From Streptomyces resistomycificus (lineage in GTDB: Bacteria > Actinomycetota > Actinomycetes > Streptomycetales > Streptomycetaceae): 64,000 nt of DNA. Under the pieces are notes generated by a model. It saw only the letters and a program-made list of their open reading frames with translations, had not been told where the DNA came from and did no database searches. A program made the position numbers and the translations under genes. Positions 16,492-26,683 of the stretch are shown one piece after another; positions within the stretch are counted from its first letter, which is position 1; each line of letters begins with the position of its first letter. The stretch spans positions 875,395-939,394 of the forward strand of contig NZ_KQ948988.1 in the NCBI RefSeq assembly GCF_001514265.1. The letters are read 5' to 3'.

Positions 16492-19176
16492 ATGACGGAG
16501 GTACGGCCCGCTGCGGCCGCCCCGGCCTCGCTGTGGGAGCGCGACGAGGAAGTCGCCGCCGTCGTACGGGCGATCGAGACCCTGGCGGCGGACAAGGGCT
16601 CCTCGGGCAGCCTGCTGATGATCCGCGCCGAGGCCGGCTTCGGCAAGACCGCCCTGCTCGCCGAGACGCGCCGCATCGCCGAGGCCCGCGGCTGCACGGT
16701 GTGGTCCGCCCGCGGTGGCGAAACCCTCAGGTCCGTCCCCTTCAACGTCGTACGGCAGCTGCTGCAACCCGTCCTCATGTCGCTGATGCCGGAGGAGGCC
16801 CGCGAGTACCTCGGCGACTGGTACGACATCGCCGGCCCGGCTCTCGGCCTCACCGAACCCGGCGAGCGGCAGGCCGACCCGCAGGGCGTCACCGACGGAC
16901 TGGTCGCCGCGGTGCGCCGGCTGGCCCGGCGCGACTGGCCGCTGGTCCTGCTCGTCGACGACGCCCACTGGGCCGACCAGGAGACCCTGCGCTGGCTCGC
17001 CGCGTTCGCCGAGCGCCTCGACGACCTGTCCGTCCTGGTCGTGGTGGCCCGCCGGCCGGGCGAGGTCACCGGCGAGAGCGCCCGGCTCCTCGACAACGTC
17101 GCCGCCACCGCGGGCAGCCCCGCCACCACCCTGAGCGCCCTGACGCCGGACGCCACCGCCGGTCTCACCCGCGCCACCCTCGGCGAACACGCCGACGCCG
17201 CGTTCTGCCGGGAGGTCTGGGCCGTCACCGCCGGCAACCCGTACGAGGCCGTCGAACTCCTCGCCAAGGTCCAGGACAGCGAACTCGAACCGTCCGAGGG
17301 CGCGGCCGGTGAACTGCGCGCCCTGAACCGCTCGGCCCGCGGCGGCGGCCTCGTCGCCCGCCTCGAGGAACTGGGCATCGACGCCACCCGGTTCGCCTGG
17401 GCGGCCGCCATCCTCGGCACCGGCATCTCCGTGCGACTGGTGGCCAAACTCGCCACCCTCCGCCACGACGACGCCGTGCGCTGCGCCGAACTCCTGTGCA
17501 GCGCCCGCATCCTCACCGCACCCGACCCGGCGAACGGGCCGGCGGACGAGGGTGATCTGGAGTTCGTCCACCCGCTGATCGCCACCGCCGTCTACAACTC
17601 CATCCCGCCCGCCCTGTGCACGGCCATGCACGGCATTGCGGCCCAGGTCGTCACGGACTCCGGACTCGGCGCCGCGGCCGCCGCCCGCCACCTCCTCCAG
17701 GTTCACCCGGACGACGACGAGGAACTCGTCGAGCAGCTGCGCGAGGCCGCCCGCGACCACCTCGCCGTCGGTGCCCCCGACGCCGCCCGCCGCTGCCTGG
17801 AACGCGCCCTGCTGGAACCCCCGCAGCCCGAGGTGCACGCGCGCGTGCTCTTCGAACTCGGCTGCGCCACCCTCCTGACCGCGCCCGCCAGGACCGTCGA
17901 CCACCTGCAGACCGCACTCGCCATGCCGGGCCTCGACGGCGACGAACGCGTCGACGCCGTCGTCCGCCTCTCCCAGGCGCTCCTGGACAACGACCAGCTG
18001 GAGGAGGCCGTCCGCACCGTCGAGGCGGAGGCCGCCCGGCACGAGGCCGGCCCCGCCCGGCTCAGGCTGCAGGCCGTGCAGTACATGTGGGAGGGCATCC
18101 ACGCGGGCGAGGCCACCTCGCCGGGCCGCTCCGAGCGCCTCGCCGAACTCGCCAGGACCTGCACCGGCCGCGACAACGCCGAGCGCGCCCTGCTGATGCT
18201 GCGCGGCTTCGACGCCATGACCCACGGCGAGAGCGCCGAGGAGGTCGTCGATCTGTGCGACCGCGCCCTGGTCAACGGCCGCCTCGCGCCCGGGCTCGGC
18301 TGGACCGACACCGAGTGGGGTGTCGAACTGCTCCTGATGCTGGCCAACGCGTACGCCTACACCGACCGCCTCGACCGGGCCGACGCCCTCTACACCGACG
18401 CCCTGCGCGCCTACGAGTCCGCCGGCTGGAGCGGCGGCCACCTCGCCCTGGCCCACGCCTACGTCGGGCTCGGCCACCGCAGGCGCGGCCGGCTGCGGGA
18501 GGCCGAGACCTCCCTGCGCGAGTCCCTGCGCCTGGCCGAACGCGTCGGGCGCGGACTGCCGTTGTACTGGTCGGCGACCTGCAACCTCGTCGACACGCTG
18601 CTCGCCCGCGGCCACGTCCAGGAGGCCTGGGCGATCGCCGAACAGTACGGCTTCGCCCCGCCCTACCCGTCCACCATCGTGCTGCCCGACCCCCGCTCGG
18701 TGCGCGGCCGTCTCCTGCTCGCCGTCGGCCGCACCAAGGACGGCATCAACGAACTGGAGGCCGCGGAGAAGGCGGCGGGCGTCCGCGGCCACCACAACCC
18801 GGTGCTCGTGCCCTGGGCCGTCGACCTCGCCCGCGCCCTCGCCACCGAGGATCCGGGCCGTGCCGCCCGGCTGGTCACCGACGTCCGACGGCACGCCGAA
18901 CGCCTCGGCACCGACACCGCGATCGGCGAGGCCCTGCGCTGCGCCGCCGCGCTGGAGACCGGGCAGCGCGCGGTCCGGCTGGCCGCCCAGGCCGTCGCCT
19001 ACCTGGAGGCCTCACCCTGCCAGTACGAACACGCGGCGGCCCGCGTCGAGTACGGCATCCTCGCCCGCTCGGTCGCCGAGCTCAACCGGGGCCTGGCCCT
19101 GGCACGTTCCTGCGGGGCGGACGGCCTGGTGGCCCAGGCCAGGACGGTGCTGGAGACGGGACGGGGGCTGCGCTAG
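16492..19176 (+). CDS. LAL/MalT-like STAND ATPase lacking a LuxR domain
   Basis: 894-residue protein with the body of a large ATP-binding LuxR regulator. The ATPase has Walker A EAGFGKT (Lys52) and Walker B LVLLVDDAHWAD near 155-166. A long TPR-like alpha-helical array from about 430 to the end includes LALAHAYVGLGHRRRGRLREAE. In typical LAL proteins a sequence like SCGADGLVAQARTVL is followed at once by a GerE helix-turn-helix. Here the protein stops at TGRGLR with no such domain, and none is encoded in any frame after 19176. It could be a truncated regulator or a signalling ATPase working through partners. GGGGAGG precedes the ATG. The pca operon lies convergent to it. Confidence 0.88.
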   Translation: MTEVRPAAAAPASLWERDEEVAAVVRAIETLAADKGSSGSLLMIRAEAGFGKTALLAETRRIAEARGCTVWSARGGETLRSVPFNVVRQLLQPVLMSLMPEEAREYLGDWYDIAGPALGLTEPGERQADPQGVTDGLVAAVRRLARRDWPLVLLVDDAHWADQETLRWLAAFAERLDDLSVLVVVARRPGEVTGESARLLDNVAATAGSPATTLSALTPDATAGLTRATLGEHADAAFCREVWAVTAGNPYEAVELLAKVQDSELEPSEGAAGELRALNRSARGGGLVARLEELGIDATRFAWAAAILGTGISVRLVAKLATLRHDDAVRCAELLCSARILTAPDPANGPADEGDLEFVHPLIATAVYNSIPPALCTAMHGIAAQVVTDSGLGAAAAARHLLQVHPDDDEELVEQLREAARDHLAVGAPDAARRCLERALLEPPQPEVHARVLFELGCATLLTAPARTVDHLQTALAMPGLDGDERVDAVVRLSQALLDNDQLEEAVRTVEAEAARHEAGPARLRLQAVQYMWEGIHAGEATSPGRSERLAELARTCTGRDNAERALLMLRGFDAMTHGESAEEVVDLCDRALVNGRLAPGLGWTDTEWGVELLLMLANAYAYTDRLDRADALYTDALRAYESAGWSGGHLALAHAYVGLGHRRRGRLREAETSLRESLRLAERVGRGLPLYWSATCNLVDTLLARGHVQEAWAIAEQYGFAPPYPSTIVLPDPRSVRGRLLLAVGRTKDGINELEAAEKAAGVRGHHNPVLVPWAVDLARALATEDPGRAARLVTDVRRHAERLGTDTAIGEALRCAAALETGQRAVRLAAQAVAYLEASPCQYEHAAARVEYGILARSVAELNRGLALARSCGADGLVAQARTVLETGRGLR

Positions 19177-19375
19177 CCCTGGGGCGGCCGGCCGGTTGCC
19201 GCCGTCGGCCCGGTATGGGCGGCACGGCCGGGCCCGCGTCTCCGGCGCCAAGTGGCGTGCGGCCAGTGGTGGTTCGTGCCCGTCGACGGCGCACCTCCTG
19301 CCCCGAGTCGCGGGAGCGGTGGGCATGCGGCGGGGAGCCGTGCGGGAGGTGCTGCCGGGGCGGCGACCCGCAGGG

Positions 19376-20494
19376 TCACCCCTCTTCTTCCGCCAGCACC
19401 CGCTGGGCCGTGGCGAACGCCGAGTTCGCCGCCGGGACGCCGCAGTACACCGCCGTCTGCAGCAGGACCGCGCCGATCTCCTCGGGGGTGAGGCCGTTGC
19501 GCCGGGCCGCCCGCACATGCATGGCCAGCTCGTCGTAGTGTCCGTGCGCTACCAGTGCCGTCAGCGTGATCATGCTGCGTTCGCGGCGGCTGAGCGTCGG
19601 GTCGGTCCAGATCTCGCCCCACGCGTAGCGCGAGATGAAGTCCTGGAAGCGTGCGGTGAAGGGCGTCTGCCGCGCCTGCGCACGGTCCACGTGGGCATCC
19701 CCGAGGACCTCGCGCCGCACCTCCATGCCACGCCTGGCCCCGCCGCCGAGATGGGCCCGCAGGGCGGTCAGCACGGCCTCAGGGCACTGCGCGGGTGCCA
19801 GATGTGAGGCGCCCGGGATCTCCACCAGCGCGGCGCCCGGCACCGCGTCCGCGATCTCCCGCAGATGCGCGGGCGGCGTCGCCGGATCCTCGCGCCCGGC
19901 GACCAGCAGCGCGGGCACGGCGATCTCGGACAGCCGCTCCCGCAGGTCGAAGGCGGCCAGCGCGTCACAGCAGGCGGCGTACGCGTCCGGGTCGGCGTCC
20001 CGGTGGTCCTGGACGAGCTCCGGCACGGTGAAACCAGGCGTGAACCACCGGGCGTCGGCGCTCTCGGCGAGCGAGGCCAGTCCCTCGCCGCGCACCAGCG
20101 CGGCCCGCTCCTGCCAGGGCTTCGAGCCGTTGAAGTGGGCGGAGGAACAGATCACCGCCAGTGAGGACACCCGCTGCGGATGGTGCACGGCCAGATGCAG
20201 GCCCACCGCCCCGCCCAGCGACACCCCGGCGTACGCGAACCGCTCGACGCCGAGGGAGTCGGCGAGCGCGAGCACCAGGTCGGCGAGGTCGCCCACGCTC
20301 GCCCCGGGCCCGATCAGGCCGGCCGCCGAACCGCCGTGTCCCGGCAGGTCCCAGCGGATCACCCGGTGCGTGAGGGAGAGTTCGGGCGCGACCTTGTCCC
20401 ACAGCGCGTAGGAGGTGCCCAGCGAGGGCCCGAGCAGCAGCGGGGGAGCGGAAGCGGGGCCTTCGGCGCGGTGGTTGAGGAGTGTGTCGGTCAA
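19376..20494 (-). CDS. pcaL: 3-oxoadipate enol-lactonase / 4-carboxymuconolactone decarboxylase fusion
   Basis: 372-residue bifunctional enzyme catalysing two consecutive steps: decarboxylation of 4-carboxymuconolactone and hydrolysis of the enol-lactone to 3-oxoadipate. Residues 1-250 are an alpha/beta hydrolase (nucleophile elbow YAGVSLGG, acid near GREDPAT, histidine in GASHLAP). Residues 260-372 are a CMD domain (TPFTARFQDFISRYAWGEIW; MHVRAARRNGLTPEEI). The PcaD-PcaC fusion is typical of Streptomyces and Rhodococcus. The start is a TTG at 20494 whose TTGA overlaps the pcaB stop; no ATG or GTG fits. Last gene of the pca operon. Confidence 0.95.
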   Translation of the reverse strand: MTDTLLNHRAEGPASAPPLLLGPSLGTSYALWDKVAPELSLTHRVIRWDLPGHGGSAAGLIGPGASVGDLADLVLALADSLGVERFAYAGVSLGGAVGLHLAVHHPQRVSSLAVICSSAHFNGSKPWQERAALVRGEGLASLAESADARWFTPGFTVPELVQDHRDADPDAYAACCDALAAFDLRERLSEIAVPALLVAGREDPATPPAHLREIADAVPGAALVEIPGASHLAPAQCPEAVLTALRAHLGGGARRGMEVRREVLGDAHVDRAQARQTPFTARFQDFISRYAWGEIWTDPTLSRRERSMITLTALVAHGHYDELAMHVRAARRNGLTPEEIGAVLLQTAVYCGVPAANSAFATAQRVLAEEEG

Positions 20495-21822
20495 CGTCGC
20501 TCCAGGGCACGGTCGGTGAGGGCTTGGGCGGAGCCGGTGTAGTGGGCCGGATCGGTCAGCTCGTCGAGGTCGACGTCCTTCAACTCCGGTTGCTCGGCCA
20601 GGAGTTCACCGAGGGTGCGACTCTCGCTGTAGGTCCGCCGGGCGAGGTCGGTGAGTAGTTGCCTGGCACGGGCACGGCCCAGGACGGGTGCCAGTTCGGC
20701 GGACAGGCGCTCGGAGACGATCAGCCCGTGGGTCAGGTCGAGGTGCCGGCGCATCACGTCCGCGTGGACCCGCAGGTTCTCCGTCAGTTCGGCGGCGTCC
20801 CGGGCGGCGCCGCCGACCAGCCGCAGGAGGTCCCGCAACGGCTCCCACTCGGCGTGCCAGGCGCCGGCCGGCCGCTCGTCCTCGGCGGCCATCGAGCCGT
20901 ACAGGGTGGCGGCGAGCTGCGGGGCCCGCCGGGCGGCGGCTGCGATCAGCGTGGCCCGCACCGGGTTCGCCTTGTGCGGCATGGCCGACGAACCGCCGCC
21001 GCTGCCCTCCGCGACCTCGGCGATCTCGGTCCGGGCCAGTGTGAGCACGTCCACGGCGATCTTGCCGAGCGCCCCCGCGGTGACCGCCAGGCACCCGGCG
21101 AGGTCGGCGATCGGAGTACGCAGCGTGTGCCAGGGCAGCGTCGGCGCGCCGAGCCCGGCCGCCCGGGCGAAGGCTCCGGGCAGGGCGGTCGGATCGGCGG
21201 CGCCGTACGCCGTGAACGCCGCCAACGTCCCGGCGGCACCCCCGAGTTGGACGGGCAGCGCGTCGCGGACCGGCGTCACGCGGTCCCGGGCGTCCAGCAC
21301 CAGTGACCGCCACCCCGCCGTCTTCAGCCCGAACGTCGTCGGCACGGCGTGCTGGGTCAGCGTCCGGCCCGGCATCGCCGTGTCGCGGTGCTCGGCGGCC
21401 AGGTGGGCCAGCGCCCGTTCGGTGCGACCCAGGTCGTCGAGGACCGGACCCAGAGCGCGCACGGCGACCAGCATCATCGCGGTGTCCATGATGTCCTGGC
21501 TGGTCGCGCCCCGGTGGACATGCGGCCCGAACTCGGGGCCGACCGCCTTGGTCAGGTCGGCCACCAGGGGGATCACCGGGTTGCCGCCGGCCCGGGCCCG
21601 CTCCGCGAGGGAACGCGGGTCGAAGCGGTCCGCGCGGGCCGCCTCGGCCACCGCCGTCGCCGCCGCCTCGGGAGCGAGCCCCAGCGAGGCCTGCGCACGG
21701 GTCAGCGCGGCCTCGGCGTCGAGCAGCGCCTGCAGAAAGGCGATGTCGCTCGTCGAGTCCGCGACGGGCGAGCCCGCCCACCCGGGGGCGAGCAGCCCGG
21801 CGTCCGGTTCGGCAGCTGTCAC
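20491..21822 (-). CDS. pcaB: 3-carboxy-cis,cis-muconate cycloisomerase
   Basis: 443-residue member of the fumarase/aspartase superfamily; it lactonises 3-carboxy-cis,cis-muconate to 4-carboxymuconolactone. The family signature GGSSAMPHKANPV is intact at about 269-281, and the region GATSQDIMDTAMML near 110 and the histidine in TQHAVPTTFG near 160 fit the active site. The GTG start overlaps the pcaG TGA as GTGA. Argininosuccinate- and adenylosuccinate-lyase relatives are ruled out by the operon context. Confidence 0.95.
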   Translation of the reverse strand: MTAAEPDAGLLAPGWAGSPVADSTSDIAFLQALLDAEAALTRAQASLGLAPEAAATAVAEAARADRFDPRSLAERARAGGNPVIPLVADLTKAVGPEFGPHVHRGATSQDIMDTAMMLVAVRALGPVLDDLGRTERALAHLAAEHRDTAMPGRTLTQHAVPTTFGLKTAGWRSLVLDARDRVTPVRDALPVQLGGAAGTLAAFTAYGAADPTALPGAFARAAGLGAPTLPWHTLRTPIADLAGCLAVTAGALGKIAVDVLTLARTEIAEVAEGSGGGSSAMPHKANPVRATLIAAAARRAPQLAATLYGSMAAEDERPAGAWHAEWEPLRDLLRLVGGAARDAAELTENLRVHADVMRRHLDLTHGLIVSERLSAELAPVLGRARARQLLTDLARRTYSESRTLGELLAEQPELKDVDLDELTDPAHYTGSAQALTDRALERR

Positions 21823-22424
21823 TGGAACTCCAGGAAGACCGTTTCGCCTTCGCCCTGAAGGCGGATGTCGAAACGGTACGTGCCGTCGCCCCGCCGGGCG
21901 GCGACCAGCGTGTCGCGTCGCTCCGCGTCCAGCCGTGCGAGCAGCGGGTCCGCGGCGAGCGCCGCCTCGTCACCCGGCAGGTAGATCCGGGTGTACAGGT
22001 GGACCAGCAGACCGCGCGCGAACACGCAGACGCTGAGGTACGGGGCGTTGTGCCCGCGGGCGCCGGGCCTGAGCGTGCGTGCGGACCAGTGTCCGTTGGC
22101 GTCCGTCTGGATGCGCCCCCAGCCGGTGAACTCCACGCCGTTGCGGCCGAGGAAGCCGCCGCTGGCGGGGTCGCGCCGCATCGAGCCGTCGACCGTGGGC
22201 AGGTTGCCGTCCGGGTCCGGGCCCCACAGCTCCACGAACGCGTCGGGCAGCGGGTTGCCCTCGCCGTCGAGCACGTATCCCTGCACGGCGATGGTGTCCG
22301 GGTGGCCCACCGGGGCGATGTCCCCGCCGCCGGGGAAGGGCAGCGCGTGACCGTAGAACGGGCCGACCGTGTGCGAGGGGGTGGGCAGCACGCTCTCCGG
22401 GCGGCTTGTGTCGATCTTCGTCAT
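21819..22424 (-). CDS. pcaG: Protocatechuate 3,4-dioxygenase alpha subunit
   Basis: 201-residue intradiol-dioxygenase-fold subunit that pairs with PcaH to cleave the ring of protocatechuate. It has the shared fold (GYVLDGEGNPLPDAFVELWG; FTGWGRIQTDANGHWSARTL; RIYLPGDE) but not the full iron-ligand set, as expected of an alpha subunit. ATG start at 22424, six bases after the pcaH stop, so the two subunits are made together. Confidence 0.96.
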   Translation of the reverse strand: MTKIDTSRPESVLPTPSHTVGPFYGHALPFPGGGDIAPVGHPDTIAVQGYVLDGEGNPLPDAFVELWGPDPDGNLPTVDGSMRRDPASGGFLGRNGVEFTGWGRIQTDANGHWSARTLRPGARGHNAPYLSVCVFARGLLVHLYTRIYLPGDEAALAADPLLARLDAERRDTLVAARRGDGTYRFDIRLQGEGETVFLEFQ

Positions 22425-22430
22425 GGCAGG

Positions 22431-23204
22431 TCAGCGTCCTTCTTCGATCCAGGTGGCGTTCGGGCCGTCGAGCACGATGTCCCAGTGGTAGCCCATGGAG
22501 AACTCCGGCACCGACAGGCTGTGGTCGTACGTCGCCACCAGCCGTCGCCGGGCGGCGTCGTCCGTCACCGACTGGATGATGGGGTCGTAGGGGAACAGCG
22601 GGTCGCTCGGGAAGTACATCTGCGTCACGAGCCGCTGCGTGAACGCCGAACCGAACAGCGAGAAGTGGATGTGGGCCGGCCGCCAGGCGTTGACGTGCTG
22701 GCGCCAGGGGTAGGGGCCCGGCTGCACGGTGGTGAAGTGGTAGGTGCCGTCGTCGTCGGTCAGCGTGCGGCCGACGCCCGTGAAGTTCGGGTCCAGCGGG
22801 GCGTCGTGCTGCTCGCGCTGGTGCGCGTAGCGGCCGGCCGAGTTGGCCTGCCAGATCTCCACCAGCTGGCCCCGGATCGGGCGCCCGTCGCGGTCCAGCA
22901 GCCGCCCGGAGACGGTGATGCGCTCGCCGATCGGCTCGCCGTTGTGCTGCCGGGTCAGGTCGTTGTCGATCTCGGTGATGTCCCGCTCCCCGAAGGCGGG
23001 GGAGGACAGCTCCACCAGTTCGGGGTCCTTCGTCACGTCGATGGCGACCGGCGGCTGTTTCGGGTGCCGCAGCACCGAGGAACGGTACGGCGCGTAGTCG
23101 CGGCGCGGCTGGTGCTCGACGGGGGCGCCCTCGGCGAGGCGCTTGACGTACGCGGCGTGCTCGGCCGCGATCTCCAGGTCGATGTCGGCTTGGGTGAGAG
23201 TCAT
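22431..23204 (-). CDS. pcaH: Protocatechuate 3,4-dioxygenase beta subunit
   Basis: 257-residue catalytic subunit carrying the non-haem Fe(III). The iron-site region is visible: tyrosine in PGPYPW and the histidines in WRPAHIHFSLFG, plus the second tyrosine in the FPSDPLFPYDP segment. The N-terminal DYAPYRSSVLRHP and QLVEIWQANSAGRY are classic PcaH. It opens the ring of protocatechuate to 3-carboxy-cis,cis-muconate in an alpha-beta oligomer with PcaG. Confidence 0.96.
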   Translation of the reverse strand: MTLTQADIDLEIAAEHAAYVKRLAEGAPVEHQPRRDYAPYRSSVLRHPKQPPVAIDVTKDPELVELSSPAFGERDITEIDNDLTRQHNGEPIGERITVSGRLLDRDGRPIRGQLVEIWQANSAGRYAHQREQHDAPLDPNFTGVGRTLTDDDGTYHFTTVQPGPYPWRQHVNAWRPAHIHFSLFGSAFTQRLVTQMYFPSDPLFPYDPIIQSVTDDAARRRLVATYDHSLSVPEFSMGYHWDIVLDGPNATWIEEGR

Positions 23205-23222
23205 GGGGGTTCCTAAGGCTCG

Positions 23223-24421
<1,199 letters not shown>

Positions 24422-24425
<4 letters not shown>

Positions 24426-25090
24426 TTCAGGTCCTCCGCGACGGTCGGCTCGGCGTCGGTCTTGACGGTCAGCTCGGCGTCGGTCCTGGCGGTGATCTCG
24501 TCGACGCTCACCCCGGGCGCGGTCTCGACGAGCACCAGGCCGTCCGCCGTGACGTCCACAACGCCGAGGTCGGTGATGATCCGGTTCACACACGCCTTGC
24601 CGGTGAGCGGCAGCGCGCACTCCGTGAGGATCTTCGGCGAGCCGTCCTTGGCGGTGTGGGTCATGACGACGATGACGGTGCGGGCGCCGTGCACCAGGTC
24701 CATCGCACCGCCGATCCCGGTGATCATCTTGCCGGGGACGGCCCAGTTGGCCAGGTCGCCCTTCTCGGAGACCTGCATCGCGCCGAGCACGGCGACGTCG
24801 ATGTGCCCGCCGCGGATCATGGAGAACGACAGCGCTGAGTCGAAGAAGGACGCGCCCGGCAGGACCGTCACGGTCTCCTTGCCCGCGTTGATCAGATCGG
24901 GGTCGACCTGGTCCTCGGTGGGGTAGGGGCCGGTGCCCAGGATGCCGTTCTCCGACTCCAGGATCACCTCGACGCCCGCCGGGAGGTAGTTCGGGATGAG
25001 CGTCGGCAGGCCGATGCCGAGGTTGACGTACTGGCCGTCCGTCAGCTCGCGGGCGGCGCGCGCGGCCATCTCCTCGCGTGTCCAGGCCAT
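24422..25090 (-). CDS. pcaJ: 3-oxoadipate CoA-transferase subunit B
   Basis: 222-residue beta subunit of the succinyl-CoA:3-oxoadipate CoA-transferase, which activates 3-oxoadipate. The family-I active-site glutamate lies in [13 protein letters not shown] (about residues 43-55). The C-terminal ~20 residues ([19 protein letters not shown]) are an acidic extension with a short internal duplication. The ATG at 25090 shares one base with the pcaI stop (TGATG). Confidence 0.95.
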
Positions 25091-25872
25091 CAGTTGCCCA
25101 CCGTCCCTCGCGCCGGAGGCGCGGAAATCGTGCGACGTTCGATCTGCTTGTCGGCCGCCTGCTCCGGCGTGAGCGCCACCACCCGCTGTACGAAGATCCC
25201 CGGCAGGTGCACGGCGTCCGGCTCGATCTCGCCGGGCTCCACCAGTTCCTCCACCTCGGCGATCGTCACCCGGCCGGCCATCGCGGCCAGGGGGTTGAAG
25301 TTGCGGGTGGACCTGTTGAAGACCAGGTTCCCGTGCCGGTCGCCCTTCGCCGCCCGGACCAGCGCGAAGTCGGTGCGGATACCGCGCTCCAGTACGTGTT
25401 CCACGCCGTCGAACTCCCGCACCTCCTTGGGCGGTGAGGCGAGCGCGACGCCGCCCTGACCGTCGTAGCGCCACGGCAGCCCGCCGTCGGCGACCTGTGT
25501 GCCCACGCCCGCCGGGGTGAAGAAGGCGGGGATGCCCGCGCCGCCGGCCCGCAGGCGCTCGGCCAGCGTGCCCTGCGGGATCATCTCGACCTCGAGCTCA
25601 CCGGCCAGGTACTGGCGGGCGAACTCCTTGTTCGCGCCGATGTAGGAGCCGGTCACGCGGGCGATCCGCCCCGCCGCCAGCAGCACCGCGAGACCGGACT
25701 CCATCGCCCCGCAGTTGTTCGAGACGACGCTGACGCCGGCGACCCCCCGCTCGTACAGCGCCTGGATCAGCACGTTCGGTACACCGCTCAGGCCGAAGCC
25801 GCCCACCGCGAGCGACGCACCGTCCGGCACATCGGCCACCGCCTCCAGGGCCGTGGCGACCACCTTGTCCAT
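25090..25872 (-). CDS. pcaI: 3-oxoadipate CoA-transferase subunit A
   Basis: 260-residue alpha subunit with the CoA-transferase glycine-rich loop ([19 protein letters not shown]) near the N-terminus and [25 protein letters not shown] in the middle. It forms a heteromer with PcaJ. First gene of the seven-gene pcaIJFHGBL operon, which is divergent from the MarR regulator. A TAATCAG/CTGATTA palindrome sits 40-57 bases upstream of its start. Operon order matches that reported for Streptomyces coelicolor. Confidence 0.95.
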   Translation of the reverse strand: MDKVVATALEAVADVPDGASLAVGGFGLSGVPNVLIQALYERGVAGVSVVSNNCGAMESGLAVLLAAGRIARVTGSYIGANKEFARQYLAGELEVEMIPQGTLAERLRAGGAGIPAFFTPAGVGTQVADGGLPWRYDGQGGVALASPPKEVREFDGVEHVLERGIRTDFALVRAAKGDRHGNLVFNRSTRNFNPLAAMAGRVTIAEVEELVEPGEIEPDAVHLPGIFVQRVVALTPEQAADKQIERRTISAPPARGTVGN

Positions 25873-25911
25873 CCGTGAAGCCCCATCCCGTCCGCGCGCC
25901 CGTCCAGCAAT

Positions 25912-25929
25912 TAATCAGGGCACTGATTA
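25912..25929. promoter_or_regulatory. Candidate PcaV operator at the pcaI promoter
   Basis: TAATCAG-GGCA-CTGATTA, perfect 7-base arms in an AT-rich patch 40 bases upstream of pcaI. PcaV is a MarR-family repressor of pca genes in S. coelicolor that is released by protocatechuate; a short palindrome at the divergent promoter is what it should bind. The assignment is inferred from position. Confidence 0.65.
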
Positions 25930-26050
25930 TTTCAGCGAGGTGCCTTCACGCTGCCACCGGCGCAGCCAGGCGTCAAGACCCCGGATAAGTACGAGGTCAG
26001 ATCACCTCGACGGGCCCGAGACAGCCGTCGACTCGACCGGTATTGTTCAG

Positions 26051-26147
26051 TGCACCTACGGATCTGCACCGATAAACCTGCACCTACGAACCTGCACCCA
26101 TGTCTCTGCGTCGACGAGCCTGCGTCGACGATGTGCAGCAACGAAGA
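26051..26147 (+). repeat. Tandem ~14-base repeats in the pcaV leader
   Basis: Seven consecutive units begin TGC at 26051, 26065, 26079, 26093, 26107, 26121 and 26134. The first is TGCACCTACGGATC and the third TGCACCTACGAACC. Units 5 and 6 share TGCGTCGACGA. Spacing is 14 bases except one of 13. An AACGAAGAG-type repetition follows at about 26140-26182. The array occupies the space between the pca operator and the regulator's ribosome binding site. Confidence 0.75.
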
Positions 26148-26202
26148 GAACAACGAAGAGCAACGACGAAGAGCAGCAACGAATCCGACCTCGGGAGCGC
26201 AC

Positions 26203-26670
26203 ATGGCCGCGGTGGACCTCTCCACCCACCCCGGGCACCTGGCCCGGCGGCTGCAGCAGGCGCACTACCTGTTGTGGAACACGATGGTCTCCGAGGAGAT
26301 CACCTCGCCGCAGTTCGCGGTGCTCAACGCGCTGGTCGGAGAACCGGACCGGCTGGACCAGCGGACCGTCGGGGAGCGTGTGGGGCTGGACCGGTCCACC
26401 ATCGCCGAGGTGATCAGCCGCCTCGGCCGCCGCGGACTCCTCGACAAGGTGCGTGACCCACAGGACGGCCGCCGCTTCCTGCTGCACCTCACCGACGAGG
26501 GCCTGCGCACCCACCGCAAGCTGACCGTACGCACGGCCCGGATGAACCAGGTCTTCCTCGCCCCGCTCTCCGCCGAGGAGCAGACCGTGTTCTTCGACCT
26601 CATCCAGCGGGTGTCGGACGCGGCGGAGGGGCTCCGCAATCCCGCGGAACCCCTCGCCGCCCAGCCCTGA
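26203..26670 (+). CDS. pcaV: MarR-family regulator of the pca operon (PcaV-like)
   Basis: 155-residue winged-helix regulator: LLWNTMVSEEITSPQFAVL, then DQRTVGERVGLDRSTIAEVISRL as the recognition helix region and KVRDPQDGRRFLLHLTDEG as the wing. Divergent from pcaI across 330 bases, the arrangement described for PcaV in S. coelicolor, where protocatechuate relieves repression. The ATG at 26203 follows CGGGAG; an in-frame ATG at 26050 would add 51 residues encoded by the tandem repeats and is less likely. Only 13 bases separate it from the convergent DUF3048 gene. Confidence 0.9.
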   Translation: MAAVDLSTHPGHLARRLQQAHYLLWNTMVSEEITSPQFAVLNALVGEPDRLDQRTVGERVGLDRSTIAEVISRLGRRGLLDKVRDPQDGRRFLLHLTDEGLRTHRKLTVRTARMNQVFLAPLSAEEQTVFFDLIQRVSDAAEGLRNPAEPLAAQP

Positions 26671-26683
26671 CCCGCCCACGAGC

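Noticed and set aside
19177..19375. Possible terminator between the LAL-like gene and pcaL
   Set aside because: The GCACCTCC / GGAGGTGC arms are 46 bases apart, too loose for a terminator call.
26050..26202. N-terminal extension of PcaV from ATG 26050
   Set aside because: The 51 extra residues come from the tandem repeats, match no MarR N-terminus, and the ATG at 26203 has its own ribosome binding site.
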